Assembly (NCBI GenBank): GCA_019828545.1
Contig: JACVRA010000589.1
Location: 1-17,748, forward strand
Source: Paracamarosporium sp. OC-R06-R3
Lineage: Eukaryota; Ascomycota; Dothideomycetes; Pleosporales; Didymosphaeriaceae
DNA length: 17,748 nt
Direction of reading: 5' to 3'
Position 1 is the first letter of the stretch. Each line of letters opens with the position of its first letter. This document shows, piece by piece, positions 9,045-17,748 of the stretch. The notes below the pieces were generated by a model that saw only the letters and a list, made by a program, of their open reading frames with translations, was not told the DNA's origin and ran no database searches. The position numbers and the translations under genes were made by a program.

Positions 9045-10850
9045 CTACAAACCCTCTGCCTTCAGCTTCGCAGCTTTGAAGCGACTTACTTTCTTCATTT
9101 TGCCATTACGCTCCTCCACTAACGGGTCATCTTCATCTTCTTCGGTAGGATTGAAACCGCCTTGTTGCTGGATCATCTTATTCCGGAGCTTGTTGTACTC
9201 GGCTGTGAGCTCACGATTGTGGATGACCGGGTCAAACTCATCTGGCGCCTGCGGTTCCGAGGGATGTGGAGTATGTTCGGCGATGCTTGTAGCGAGTACA
9301 CGCCCAGAAGGACCTGTGGGTACAGGGGGCAACTCGGGTACTGCAGGTGTGGGGAGCATTGCAGGAGGATCGTTGGGAGTTGTGCGGGAGCTCTTGAAGC
9401 GCGAGACCTTGGCTGGTTTTAAGGGCGCTGAAAGTGGTTGAGGAGCCGAAGGGGCACGCTCGATGATCGTATCGGATATCGTAGGCGGTAGCTTGATAGG
9501 TACCGAAGGCTCTGTTGCAAGTTGCGGTGCCTCTGGAACATCAATGTCTTCCGAAAAGCGTACGCTGCTCTTAGTAAGGTCATCTTTAGAAGACGTAGGT
9601 GCCGTCGTCTGCATCGATTGTTCAAATTCGTCGTCGTTGCGAATACGGAGTGTACGAGCATCGTTGGCTTTTTCCAGAACTTCAGAATTAGGCCCAAGGT
9701 TCTCCATCATACGAGCATTAAGCTTCTCTTCTAGTTTGCGCATCTCTTGTAGATAATCATCGGAGAGTACGCGGCGAGTACTGCGGCCATACTGGTCTTC
9801 TTCTTCACTTATTTCGCTGTCGTACTCGTCTATGTCCTCGTCCATGTCCTCATCGTCTTCTAGTTCAAGCTCGGCGACGACATCATTGACTTCCGATAGC
9901 CCATATTGTAGCATCTCTCTTCTTAGTGCGGCTTCCTCAGGAGTGTCAGTATCAGGGACGACAGCTTTGGAGAGAATCTCTTCTGTCTCGTCGTCGATCT
10001 CGTAGACCTTGGCACCGGGCTTCAGATTCCAATTCTGCACGTCGTCTTGCAAAGTCTTGGGCTTCTCAAAGGTCTCTACTTGCACGTCGTTTGCGAATGA
10101 CACAGACTTTGGGGTCGCGGAGGTTTTGGACTTGCTGCTAGAAGTGACAGGCGATTGTAATAGCTTCTCTGCATCCTTTGCTGAATCGGACGGAGGTGTG
10201 AGTGCTGATGAGGCAGTGGATACCGAGGCCGGTGTTGCTACAGACGTGGGTATACAAGGCCTAGGTAACGCATCGGCAGGGTCCTGACCGTCTTTCGTGT
10301 CGTTGTGTTCAGCCTTGTGCACGCCAGCTTTCCGAAGCGCCTCCACAAGCTCGGGTGCGACCTTTCCAGGCTGAGAGACAGAGCTGGAGATAACGTTGTC
10401 GTCGTCATCCAGTTGTTCCTCGATATCCATCATCGGCAACCCTTCTTCGGTTTCCAGGCCAGGATCCGTCAACATCTCAAAGCCTTCAAGTTGTTTCTGT
10501 GCTTTGTCGAATTGCTTTTCGACACTCTCGCGGTTCTGCTGGACATAGTCAAGGCGCCTGGATATCATGTCAATGACCTGGTTAGCAGTGCGTTTCGAGG
10601 ATAAGTCTTTGCCAAGCAGCTCCTCTACCTCTTTCTCATTGACGAGTTTACCACGAATGTCGCGACCTATCTCGACCATCTGCGACGGGGAAGGCGAGCC
10701 GGCAGCCTGCAGCTCCTCCTTGAGGATTTGGTATTCCATCTCCCATGTTGACCAGTGGTCCAGCGCCTTCCTAACCTTGGACACTGTCTCCTCGAGCTGC
10801 AGGCGGCGGCTCTCCACGCTCTCCACGGTCTGTTGCGTGGTGTTGGCCAT
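9045..10850 (-). CDS. BUD27: Bud27/URI-type unconventional prefoldin, 601 aa
   Basis: Single-exon gene. Residues about 1-150 form a prefoldin-like alpha coiled coil: ESRRLQLEETVSKVRKALDHW, then helices ending QQNRESVEKQFDKAQKQLEGF. A long low-complexity, Ser/Thr/Pro-rich stretch follows. Next comes a conserved block (YEIDDETEEILSKAV, EAALRREMLQYGL, EVNDVVAELELEDDED) running into a strongly acidic segment, and the protein ends KKVSRFKAAKLKAEGL. This matches fungal Bud27/URI (prefoldin plus DUF3835). URI/Bud27 is a cytoplasmic and shuttling scaffold that binds Rpb5 and helps assemble RNA polymerases. The start is ATG at 10850 (AGAAATGGC, strong context); the 20 codons upstream in frame begin at TTG and are not used as coding here. 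A second KVSRFK copy lies at residues 481-486. The gene shares a 302-bp divergent promoter with TFB3. Confidence 0.85.
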   Translation of the reverse strand: MANTTQQTVESVESRRLQLEETVSKVRKALDHWSTWEMEYQILKEELQAAGSPSPSQMVEIGRDIRGKLVNEKEVEELLGKDLSSKRTANQVIDMISRRLDYVQQNRESVEKQFDKAQKQLEGFEMLTDPGLETEEGLPMMDIEEQLDDDDNVISSSVSQPGKVAPELVEALRKAGVHKAEHNDTKDGQDPADALPRPCIPTSVATPASVSTASSALTPPSDSAKDAEKLLQSPVTSSSKSKTSATPKSVSFANDVQVETFEKPKTLQDDVQNWNLKPGAKVYEIDDETEEILSKAVVPDTDTPEEAALRREMLQYGLSEVNDVVAELELEDDEDMDEDIDEYDSEISEEEDQYGRSTRRVLSDDYLQEMRKLEEKLNARMMENLGPNSEVLEKANDARTLRIRNDDEFEQSMQTTAPTSSKDDLTKSSVRFSEDIDVPEAPQLATEPSVPIKLPPTISDTIIERAPSAPQPLSAPLKPAKVSRFKSSRTTPNDPPAMLPTPAVPELPPVPTGPSGRVLATSIAEHTPHPSEPQAPDEFDPVIHNRELTAEYNKLRNKMIQQQGGFNPTEEDEDDPLVEERNGKMKKVSRFKAAKLKAEGL

Positions 10851-11152
10851 TTCTTGAGGCACGATGGCGGAGGTGGATGAGAGCAGACGGATTTGACTGA
10901 GTTCGCACAAGAGAAAAAGAAGGCCTTGGCACGCTAGTCCCGCCTCGGCGGATAGCTCCTACCAGCTGTAGCTGCTGGCCGAAAGGAAGCTGTTTTGGGC
11001 AAGCTTTGCTACGGACAAAAGCTGAAAGGCTAGAATTCCTTCGGACACGCGCAGTCACGGGATATAGGTATCGTGGCTCGGGCGACGGTTAATAATCAAA
11101 CTTCACCTCAGACCACCGCTTCCTCCAGCTTCCTCCACGCCACGCCACCACC
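10851..11152. promoter_or_regulatory. Bidirectional promoter region of BUD27 and TFB3
   Basis: The start codons of the two divergent genes are 302 bp apart, so their promoters must overlap or abut here. I see no clear TATA box. The stretch is moderately GC-rich near both starts, as is common for housekeeping promoters. Individual factor sites cannot be assigned with confidence. Confidence 0.5.
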
Positions 11153-12237
11153 ATGTCGAGGGTCGCCCGCGCGCCCGGCGCGTCCACGAAGCGGGGTGTC
11201 GAAGACGGCGGTGCGTCTCTCCTCTCTTATTCTCTTCACGGTCTTTCGATCCAGCACCAGTCCCCCTCCAAGCCCGCGCGCGCCGCCGCTGACTCTTCCT
11301 CAGACATTTGCCCAGTATGCAAATCGTCGCGCTACCTGAACCCGAATATGCGGTTTTTGGTGAATCCCGAGTGCTACCATAAAATGTGCGAGTCGTGCGT
11401 CGACCGCATATTCTCCCACGGACCTGCACCATGTCCCATCGCGGGCTGTAAGAAAACGCTGCGGAAGGCCAGGTTCAGGATGCAGACTTTCGAGGATCTG
11501 AAGGTAGAAAGAGAGGTGGATATAAGACGGCGCGTGGCCAAGGCGTGAGTGTCGTCCGCGAAAGGGTGGCATGCGCAAGTGCTAACAGATTCAGCATGAA
11601 CAAGGAAGAAGCCGATTTCGAGACGCTAAGAGACTACAACGACTACCTCGAGGAGGTCGAAGAAATTACTTGGAACCTCATCCTGAAGGTCGATGTCGAG
11701 CAGACAGAACGCCGCTTGCGCCGATTCGAAGAGGCTCAGAAAGCCGAGCTCAACCCCAACGCGCCGCGCCGTGTTGTAGACGCTGGGCCAGACACTTCTA
11801 CCCTCTCGGAAACTTCGCATGTCATACTAAAGAAAGGCGGTACACAACGTAAAGTGCAAACCGCATCGTCAGGGAACACGCCGGATCCTTCTGTCGTAGA
11901 TGATACCGGCTTTAGTTTCCGCGGTCTCAAGAAGCGGAAAGCGCCAGAGCCGGAGAAAGCGTTCGATCCGACAGGTGGATGGAGCGTCGAGCCTCGATAC
12001 TATGATCTGAAAGAAGAGTACGACCACAAGTTTTTCGCGGTTAAGCACGAGCCCAAGTTCTACGCGTTCGGATACAAAGCTCCCGAGTACTACAGTAATG
12101 CTCTGCGCGATGCTTTCGGTGGGCTTGGTGTCTTTCTCGAAGATGAAAGGACAAATGAAGGAATAGACTTCGGCACACAAGCACCCGCCGTCGCTGCAGT
12201 AGGAGGCAGAGATGTGGAGATGAATGACGTGTTTTGA
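11153..12237 (+). CDS. TFB3: Tfb3/MAT1, CDK-activating kinase assembly subunit of TFIIH, 313 aa
   Basis: Model: exons 11153-11210, 11304-11544 and 11595-12237. The N-terminal C3HC4 RING uses C22, C25, C43, H45, C48, C51, C63 and C68 (DICPVCK, NPECYHKMCESCVDRIF, CPIAGC), followed by LRKARFRMQTFEDLKVEREVDIRRRV, all strongly diagnostic of MAT1/Tfb3. DYNDYLEEVEEITWNL continues the family pattern. The C-terminal YSNALRDAFGGLGVFL matches the hydrophobic tail that contacts the kinase and cyclin. The protein links the Kin28-Ccl1 kinase module to core TFIIH in the nucleus. Intron 1 (11211-11303, GTGCGT, branch CTGAC, CAG) is 93 bp and stop-free, so retention would add 31 residues before the RING. Intron 2 (11545-11594, GTGAGT, branch GCTAAC, CAG) is clear. 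The stretch joining the RING/helical part to the tail is much shorter than the long central helix of known MAT1 proteins. Confidence 0.93.
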
Positions 12238-12491
12238 TATACATGATACCCCGGCCTTGGCCTTGTACATAGCATTAAGCGGCGTTCTGATGCATTCTTC
12301 CAATAATAAGGAAGAAGAGCCATGCGAATACATGCAGTTCTCTGACAGCTAGACATTCCGCATTCATCCCGGAAGTCCATTCAATGCTCCCAACCCGACA
12401 GACAATGCTCCCGTAGCTCATCCGTTGAAGAACTAGGTGAGGTGCATATTTCATATGATCCCTGAACTTTGCTTGGACATGACTCCCGTTT

Positions 12492-13003
12492 TCAAATTCC
12501 TATATAATACCGGACCATTACAACAACAAGTACACACGGCTTAGCGATCTCAACGTCACACCTAACGCTGCCCTCTGGGGCACCCAATGGTCTTCCTGAC
12601 CTAGTTTTTGTCTCGGAGGTCGGCGTCTGGGAGCGATGCGTTCGAGACTTGGATGGGGCATTGTTGAAGAAAGCCTTTGAATGCGTGCGCTTCAGTGCTG
12701 GTGCAGCGTCCTCCACTCCTTTTCCTCTGGTCTCTGTTTCCAAAGTCGCAGGGCGTCCGTAACTTTTGAAGAGCATGCTGTTATGCTACCTTCCGTCATC
12801 GTGTCCCACGAGTATTTGGACTGGGTGATTTGCTTAACTTGCTCCAGATCGGCAACCTGAAGAAACGCCCAGACCGAAGGTAGAATCCCGGTGTCCAGTC
12901 GAGCAGCAGCATCCTCGAAAATTTGTCTGCGCTCAGTACTGCGCTCGGAAAAGCGTTCGGCGTCCTGCTCTGGGCAACAGTCGGTCCAGGAGGGAGTAAA
13001 CAT
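12492..13003 (-). CDS. Possible small hypothetical gene, two exons, 151 aa
   Basis: Weak candidate. ATG at 13003 has a good context (GCCATCATG). Exon 1 (13003 to 12790) encodes a polar, helix-rich segment that includes RRQIFEDAAARLDTG and ADLEQVKQITQSKY. A possible 56-bp intron (12789-12734, GTAGCA...ACAG) joins it in frame to exon 2 (12733 to 12492), which is basic and Ser/Thr-rich (ALKRTHSKAFFNNAPSKSR). Without splicing the frame ends at 12692 and gives 103 aa. I recognise no family. The gene-like codon pattern and the in-phase splice are the only support; it could be chance. Confidence 0.25.
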
Positions 13004-13504
13004 GATGGCAGTGTCGTTACTGAACTACAACAGGATAAGAATGATAACAAGAGTATTTCGAAAGAGAAATTGTCGAAACAGCTTCGATAGCGGTGCTGTA
13101 AGTTGGGCAATCAAAATACTTTTGTTGTTGAAGAGGAAAGGAGACTTGGGCAGTGACGCAAGATGTTTATCTTCTATACGTAGCTGCCAAAGTTAGGGTT
13201 CCAAATGTCAATGCAAGAAAGACCACCCTGATATTGTGAAGTAGGAAGGACTTTCTGAGCTTCGCCATAAGAAGGACCATCCCAACATCTGAAGGTGCGA
13301 CCATGGTTAGCAACAGCGCCTATTCCCACTTTTTCCGTTCAACAACGTTCTACCAGCAAATGCTCCCGCAAAGGGACCCTCAATTTCAACCGTACAGTAC
13401 TCCGTGTTGCTCCGGAACAAATAATACGCAAGTCGAAGGTGCTGAGACATTTATTCTCTAATTGTACATAGCAGTCTCATTTCACCGATGCAAGGGAGAC
13501 AGAC

Positions 13505-13556
13505 AAGATTGACCTTATTTTTATTTCTTTTCCTTTTTTTTTTCTTGGCTCATTTT
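13505..13556 (+). promoter_or_regulatory. T-rich pyrimidine tract upstream of CTR86
   Basis: A run dominated by T with scattered C, including a stretch of ten consecutive T residues, lies about 360-410 bp upstream of the CTR86 ATG and next to the CCAAT palindrome. Poly(dA:dT) tracts of this sort are known to disfavour nucleosomes in fungal promoters. Its role here is inferred from position. Confidence 0.3.
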
Positions 13557-13565
13557 TGCTGCAAT

Positions 13566-13578
13566 CCAATCAGATTGG
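13566..13578. promoter_or_regulatory. Palindromic CCAAT site (CCAATCAGATTGG)
   Basis: CCAATC and GATTGG form a 6-bp inverted repeat around a single base, so both strands carry a CCAAT box; the plus strand reads CCAATCA, close to the ideal site for the HAP/CBC complex. It is about 340 bp upstream of the CTR86 ATG. Binding is inferred from motif alone. Confidence 0.3.
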
Positions 13579-13914
13579 TAAATCGCGAGGTTAATAGGGG
13601 TCAACAATGGGGTGCAACCAAAGCAAAAGAGTTGAACCGGAGCGGAGCCAAATCTAGCCTGATTTTCTGACAGGCACTGCATATTCTTGGAAAATCTACA
13701 TGTTAACGAGACAGAAATCTGATTGTGCTGTTCTCGGAGTGTTGATACTGATACTGCATCTGAAGGCACTGACCCTGATTAGGTAAGCGATCAACATGAG
13801 TGGTGGGGGCGGGGCAAGACGGAAATTTTGTCTGTGCAGCGACGTTGTTCCTACGCCAGCCTGCGCTATTGCTAGAACAAACGACTCTGTGATGCGCACA
13901 GCAAGCCGCCCGCC

Positions 13915-16900
13915 ATGGACGACGATACGTCGGCCAAGCTGTACCTCACGCGACTGAGACTCGCCCTTGCGCCCTACACTGTGCACTTCCAGAGCCCCGG
14001 CTACATCAAGGACGAGACGCTGCGCATGCTGGAACGGGACGTGGTCAAGAAGACGCTCGACGAGTCCCGGCGCAGCTTTGAGCTCCGGTACGCGCCGCCT
14101 AGCCGCCTTGCCAAGTTTTTACTGACAAGGTAGCGATGAATTGGGCCTCTCGGACTTGTTCTGGGACGATCTCGCCCGTGTCCTGAAAGCCGCCATCCCC
14201 TCGCTCGAGCGACGCTGCTTCGCGGCACCCGACCCTGCTACCCCCGAATACGAAGGCCTCTCAGGCCCGCTGATTGCCTCGTACTCACCGAGCCTGCTTC
14301 GAGATCTCGAGCGCCTGAACCAGTTGGTCTCCATCGCCCGCAATGTGCTGGTGGTCGGAGAGAAAGTGCAGGATCTGTCGGCAGCGCGCCTGTTCGACAA
14401 GGATATATTTGCGCTGATCAATGTATGTGTCCGAGTCACTGCGCGGGGCTACGATGGAGAGGCAGGTACGGCCGATGAGGATAAGTGGCAGGGTGTCATA
14501 AACGCTTGTACGAAATGTCCGAAGAGTACATTGAACCAAACACCGCTAATGGTACCGCAGACAAGAAACTCCTCATTACATGTCTCCAATTCCTCAACAA
14601 TCTCATCGCGCGAAACGAGCAGCGGAAGCTAATGCTTTGGATCGAGCTCTTTGACAGCCATCTGGACAGCGAGCTGCCCAACTTTGCTGACATGAAATCG
14701 CGAATGGACTTTTTGTACCGGTTGGAGAAGAACCCTGAGCTTCTTGATGAGCCCGCACCTAGCGTACCACAACACGTCACCCGTGGCCCCGATGCATTCA
14801 AGATCCCGCAGCAGCCGGCTTCGTCGCCTTTCCTACTATATATCGGGGAAATCGGCGCCGAGGTGAAGAAGTCGCTCACCAAGATTGGCGTCAAGGCTGG
14901 AGCCAACGAGATCGCAGCAGAGTGCAAGAGACAGTGGCAGACAATGTCCGAGGAGGAAAAGAACGTGAGTTATCGAGTTCATGGAATCGACATCCATCTG
15001 ACCCCAGTAGAAATGGAACATGCGCTACGCCGACGTAGTGGCGCGGTATCGTGATGAAATCACGCAGTCCAGCGCATACAAGCAGGTGCTCGAACAGCAA
15101 GCTAAGAACCAGGAAAGCGTGCAAGCGCTCGCACAGAGCATCAATCAGCTGCAGGTTGAAGTGGATAGAATGCGCTCTTCCATTGCCGCCTCCAACGAAA
15201 CACCCGAATCACCTGAAGAACAAAAGGAGCGCTCGATGCGAGCGCAGTCGATATACAATCCGAGCTTGAATCGGTCATCCCCGGCAGGTGAGGTCGATTT
15301 TCGCGTGACTTACCCGCCCGCCTTTGGTGCCGATATCCTGCAAAATGGCAAAGAGGATCTACTAAAGCGCTTGGAGCCTGATCCCGATCGTCCTGCAGCG
15401 CTGACCAGCGACGTAGCCTCTCCCTCCTCGCCCCCGCCAGAGGACGACGACAATGACGACGATTATGACGATGCTGGTGACGAGGGCCATGGCTTACTCA
15501 CAGATGTTCCATTGATTTTGGGCCCAACCGAGATCGAAGTGCTCCCAATGATCATTATGGGAGGGATCGTGGAACCCACCGAAGGGCAGCCCGGCTATAA
15601 CCCAGACCCCAACCAATTTAGTAGCATCCGAAGCATGCACAATGTTAGGTGTCATCTCCTGCTTGCCCAGGACAATGGCCGGAATCTACTTCGTGAACTC
15701 CTCATTTTTGTTGCCGCCTGGGATCTCCGAGAGGAAGAGCTTTATTTCAAGTTTATGGTGAAGATCATGGAGTCAATCCTTGCCAACGGTCTTTTGCCTT
15801 TTGCCTATCACGCGTTCCGCGAGTCCGAGTAAGTACCCCACACTTTTCCCAACGATATTGGCTCATGGACACAGTAGGTCAAAGGATATCATTTCTCCTG
15901 CCCAAGCTGTTATCATGAAGCTTCTGACCAATATCTTCCGCGCACGTCAGGCTCGCACACCAGTCAAAAGCGTGCTCAAGGGCGGTTCTACTCCGGTAGA
16001 TCAGGGAGACGCACACATGGTCAACTTTCTATTGACCGAGTTTCGGCGCCACATCATTCCACAAACATGCGCCCTCATTTTCTTGCAAGGTCAAATACGA
16101 GCCGGACATGCTCAGCCAGAGGATTTCCCTCTCAATTTATGGGACATGGAACGCATGTATGAAGGCGTGTACCAGTACCTGGAATTCTTTGCGATACTGA
16201 CCGAGCACGAAACATGGAAATCTATGCTCAGTAACTGGGAAGTAGCAAACGAACTGGTCACATTGCTGAAGGAGCTTGATGCTGCTATTCCTAAGGGCCA
16301 GATATCGATCCCCCCCTTAACCGCAGCTGCGCGAAATCCTACTCCAGCGCCACCTGCCGAAGCCGAGCCACAACCGGTAGCTGTTGAACGACCGTATGAC
16401 ACATCTGCCAACACGACTGCCCCTGAAGGATATATGCCATCTCCTCGTCCCTACATTGACGAAGCCCAAGACGAACCATCCGAATTTGAGTGGCGTAACT
16501 TGAAGAAGCTTGCTGTTCTCGTATTGAGTTCTCTCGTTTGGAAGAACAGACAGGTCCAGGACCAGATCCGGCCACTCGGGGGTATTGAGGCCGTCCTAAA
16601 CTGTTGCTCATATGACGAACACAACCCATACATTCGCGAACACGCCATTATGTGTCTTCGCTTTCTGATGGAAGGTAACAAGGAAAACCAAGAGCACATC
16701 CGCGCCCTCGAGCGCTACGAAAAAGAGAAAGAAAGTTCCAATTCGGCCGATCCTCCTACGGCACCCCAGCCACCCACCAGCAAGCCGCCCGTGAGCGTGC
16801 GTGTGCCCGACGAAGTGTTGGACCAACAAGGTTACGAGACTTTTATGGATTCTAAGGGCCAGGTAATGCTACGTAAGCGCGAAGCCAAGCCCCCGATTGT

Positions 16901-17087
16901 GGGTAATACTGCTAAAGGGAAGGCAAAGCTGGAGACCCGGGACCCGAAAGATCTTGAGCAATTGGTGCAGCAGGTCATGCGTGAGTTGCCTGCAAGAGTG
17001 CAGGGAGTGAAGCATGATGCGGAGAAGGCGGCTGCATTAGCAAAGCTGGATAAGGAGTTTGATGGCCCAGGCGCGAACAAGGGTTGA
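13915..17087 (+). CDS. CTR86: Ctr86/ataxin-10 family protein with an internal HMG-box-like region, 992 aa
   Basis: Model: exons 13915-14087, 14134-14507, 14561-14964, 15011-15828 and 15878-17087 (2979 nt). Introns of 46, 53, 46 and 49 bp all keep frame. The join across 14508-14560 gives VINAYKKLLITCLQFLNN, a smooth armadillo-like stretch. The N-terminal third is helical (LFDKDIFALINVCV, NEQRKLMLWIELFDSHL). Residues about 265-335 read like an HMG box (SSPFLLYIGEIG, KRQWQTMSEEEKNKW, RYADVVARYRDEI). A coiled-coil-like segment follows, then an acidic patch (about 458-475). The C-terminal ataxin-10 domain is at about 785-870: WRNLKKLAVLVLSSLVWKNR, VQDQIRPLGGIEAVLNCC, NPYIREHAIMCLRFLMEGN. Yeast Ctr86 (563 aa) is essential and the founding fungal member; its role is poorly defined and the copper-transport name is historical. 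The start has a GCCATGG context. Outside the ataxin-10 domain, boundaries are approximate. Confidence 0.88.
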
Positions 17088-17748
17088 AGCTTTTAGAGTC
17101 TTTTTCTAATATAAGTAGCTCATCTTCAAGTGCTAATATGCCTACAATATCAGCAGATTGTAGGGCACTTGAAGGCATTCAGGCCACGGGATGTGCTGAC
17201 CCAAGGTTATAACAATTAGCTCACCTCTCGGTGTTACTAATGGCCTTGCAGGGGTCTTGCTATGTGCCGATGAAGGGATTGTGCACAGTTGGGTGGTATA
17301 CTGTCATCTCAGGTTTGACAGGCGATGAGGAAAGTCTGCAACGTTAGCAGTATCGCTGTCCGTCGTATGGTAGAGTTATCTAAGCAGAGGTTGTTATTAT
17401 CACATATTCACGATAAATTGCATAGGGTGGTACGGATCCACGCAATGATGCGACCGCGAGTCAGAAGAAAGCTATGAATTGTTCTATCTCCCCGTTCTGG
17501 CCGACCATGCAAAAGTGAATCAAAGAATTACGACAAGCAAGCCTTGCCCACGCCCACGCCAATGCGACATTCGAAACGATGAATATCGAACAGGTAACTG
17601 ACTAATACCAACAACGTCTTATATGGATTTGCTAGTTTGTCTTTGTTGTCTAGCTCTGCTGTTTCTGCTGTCCAGACAAAAATCTTCATCATGTTAGTCG
17701 TATAGTATGTATGATAGTTGTTGAATGGACTCTAGCTAGCTGAGCATT
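17088..17748. other. 3' flank of CTR86, no gene seen
   Basis: The stretch holds the CTR86 3' UTR with the hairpin at 17124-17174, then AT-rich DNA with no frame of recognisable content, no tRNA-like arms and no mobile element up to the window edge. Confidence 0.5.
17124..17174 (+). repeat. Imperfect inverted repeat (hairpin) in the CTR86 3' flank
   Basis: Left arm CTTCAAGTGC (17124-17133) pairs perfectly with GCACTTGAAG (17165-17174), and CCTACAAT (17141-17148) pairs with ATTGTAGG (17157-17164). That gives 18 base pairs interrupted by a 7-nt bulge (17134-17140) on the left side, closed by an 8-nt loop. It starts 37 nt after the CTR86 stop codon, so it probably lies in the 3' UTR. It could serve in 3'-end formation or mRNA stability; function is unproven. 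Confidence 0.6.

Larger units (their letters stand above)
12238..13914. other. Long intergenic region between TFB3 and CTR86
   Basis: This 1677-bp gap holds the TFB3 3' UTR and the CTR86 upstream region. It contains one doubtful minus-strand gene (12492-13003), a T-rich pyrimidine tract at about 13505-13556 and a palindromic CCAAT site at 13566. Several short overlapping frames in other phases look like noise. No RNA gene or mobile element was recognised. Confidence 0.5.

Noticed and set aside
9001..9441. A 146-codon plus-strand frame opposite BUD27
   Set aside because: Shadow of the BUD27 coding strand; low-complexity Ser/Gly composition and no recognisable domain.
10851..10910. A 20-residue N-terminal extension of Bud27
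   Set aside because: It begins at TTG. The first ATG, at 10850, has a strong context and precedes the prefoldin helix.
14485..14632. Apparent frameshift in CTR86, where two frames seem to continue one another around 14500-14560
   Set aside because: Intron 14508-14560 (GTACGA...CTAAT...GCAG, 53 bp) joins the exons in phase and gives AYKKLLITCLQFLNN, so no lesion is needed.
1..17748. tRNA genes, CRISPR arrays, transposons or long direct repeats
   Set aside because: No T-arm-like motifs with matching stems, spaced repeats, terminal inverted repeats or transposase-like frames were seen in the gaps.

Overview
The window looks like nuclear DNA of a filamentous ascomycete (Pezizomycotina, probably Dothideomycetes). 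The grounds are short GT-AG introns of about 46-93 bp with CTRAC/CTAAC-type branch sites, a fungal Zn2Cys6 regulator, a fungal-type full-length ABCA transporter, and fungal forms of Bud27, Tfb3 and Ctr86/ataxin-10. All exon joins were worked out by eye from splice consensus, reading phase and family conservation; there are no transcript data. The species cannot be fixed from the sequence.

Left half (about 1-8300), accessory in character and somewhat AT-richer by eye: an isochorismatase-like hydrolase (209-835, +); a four-exon Zn2Cys6 transcription factor (1092-2892, -) whose zinc cluster is split by a probable GC-AG intron; a 632-bp divergent promoter region with a cluster of CGG/CCG triplets near its midpoint; and a full-length ABCA-type transporter (3525-8286, +). 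The transporter is recognisable end to end but carries an in-frame TAA in its first extracytoplasmic region and a one-base deletion in an A-run in its first nucleotide-binding domain. The regulator and transporter read like a divergent regulator/transporter pair whose transporter is now broken, or is mis-sequenced at one or both sites.

Right half (about 9000-17100), conserved housekeeping genes: BUD27/URI (9045-10850, -) and TFB3/MAT1 (11153-12237, +) face away from each other across a 302-bp shared promoter. Both act in the RNA polymerase II machinery (polymerase assembly and TFIIH/CAK). A 1.7-kb gap follows, holding one doubtful small minus-strand gene, a T-rich tract and a palindromic CCAAT site. 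Then comes the five-exon CTR86/ataxin-10 gene (13915-17087, +), which appears to carry an internal HMG-box-like domain. Just past its stop is a strong imperfect hairpin. No tRNA, rRNA, CRISPR array or transposon was found.

The observations most worth following up are the HMG-box-like insertion in the ataxin-10 protein, the two lesions in the ABCA transporter, the GC-AG intron inside the zinc cluster, the shortened central region of Tfb3, and the CGG cluster between regulator and transporter.
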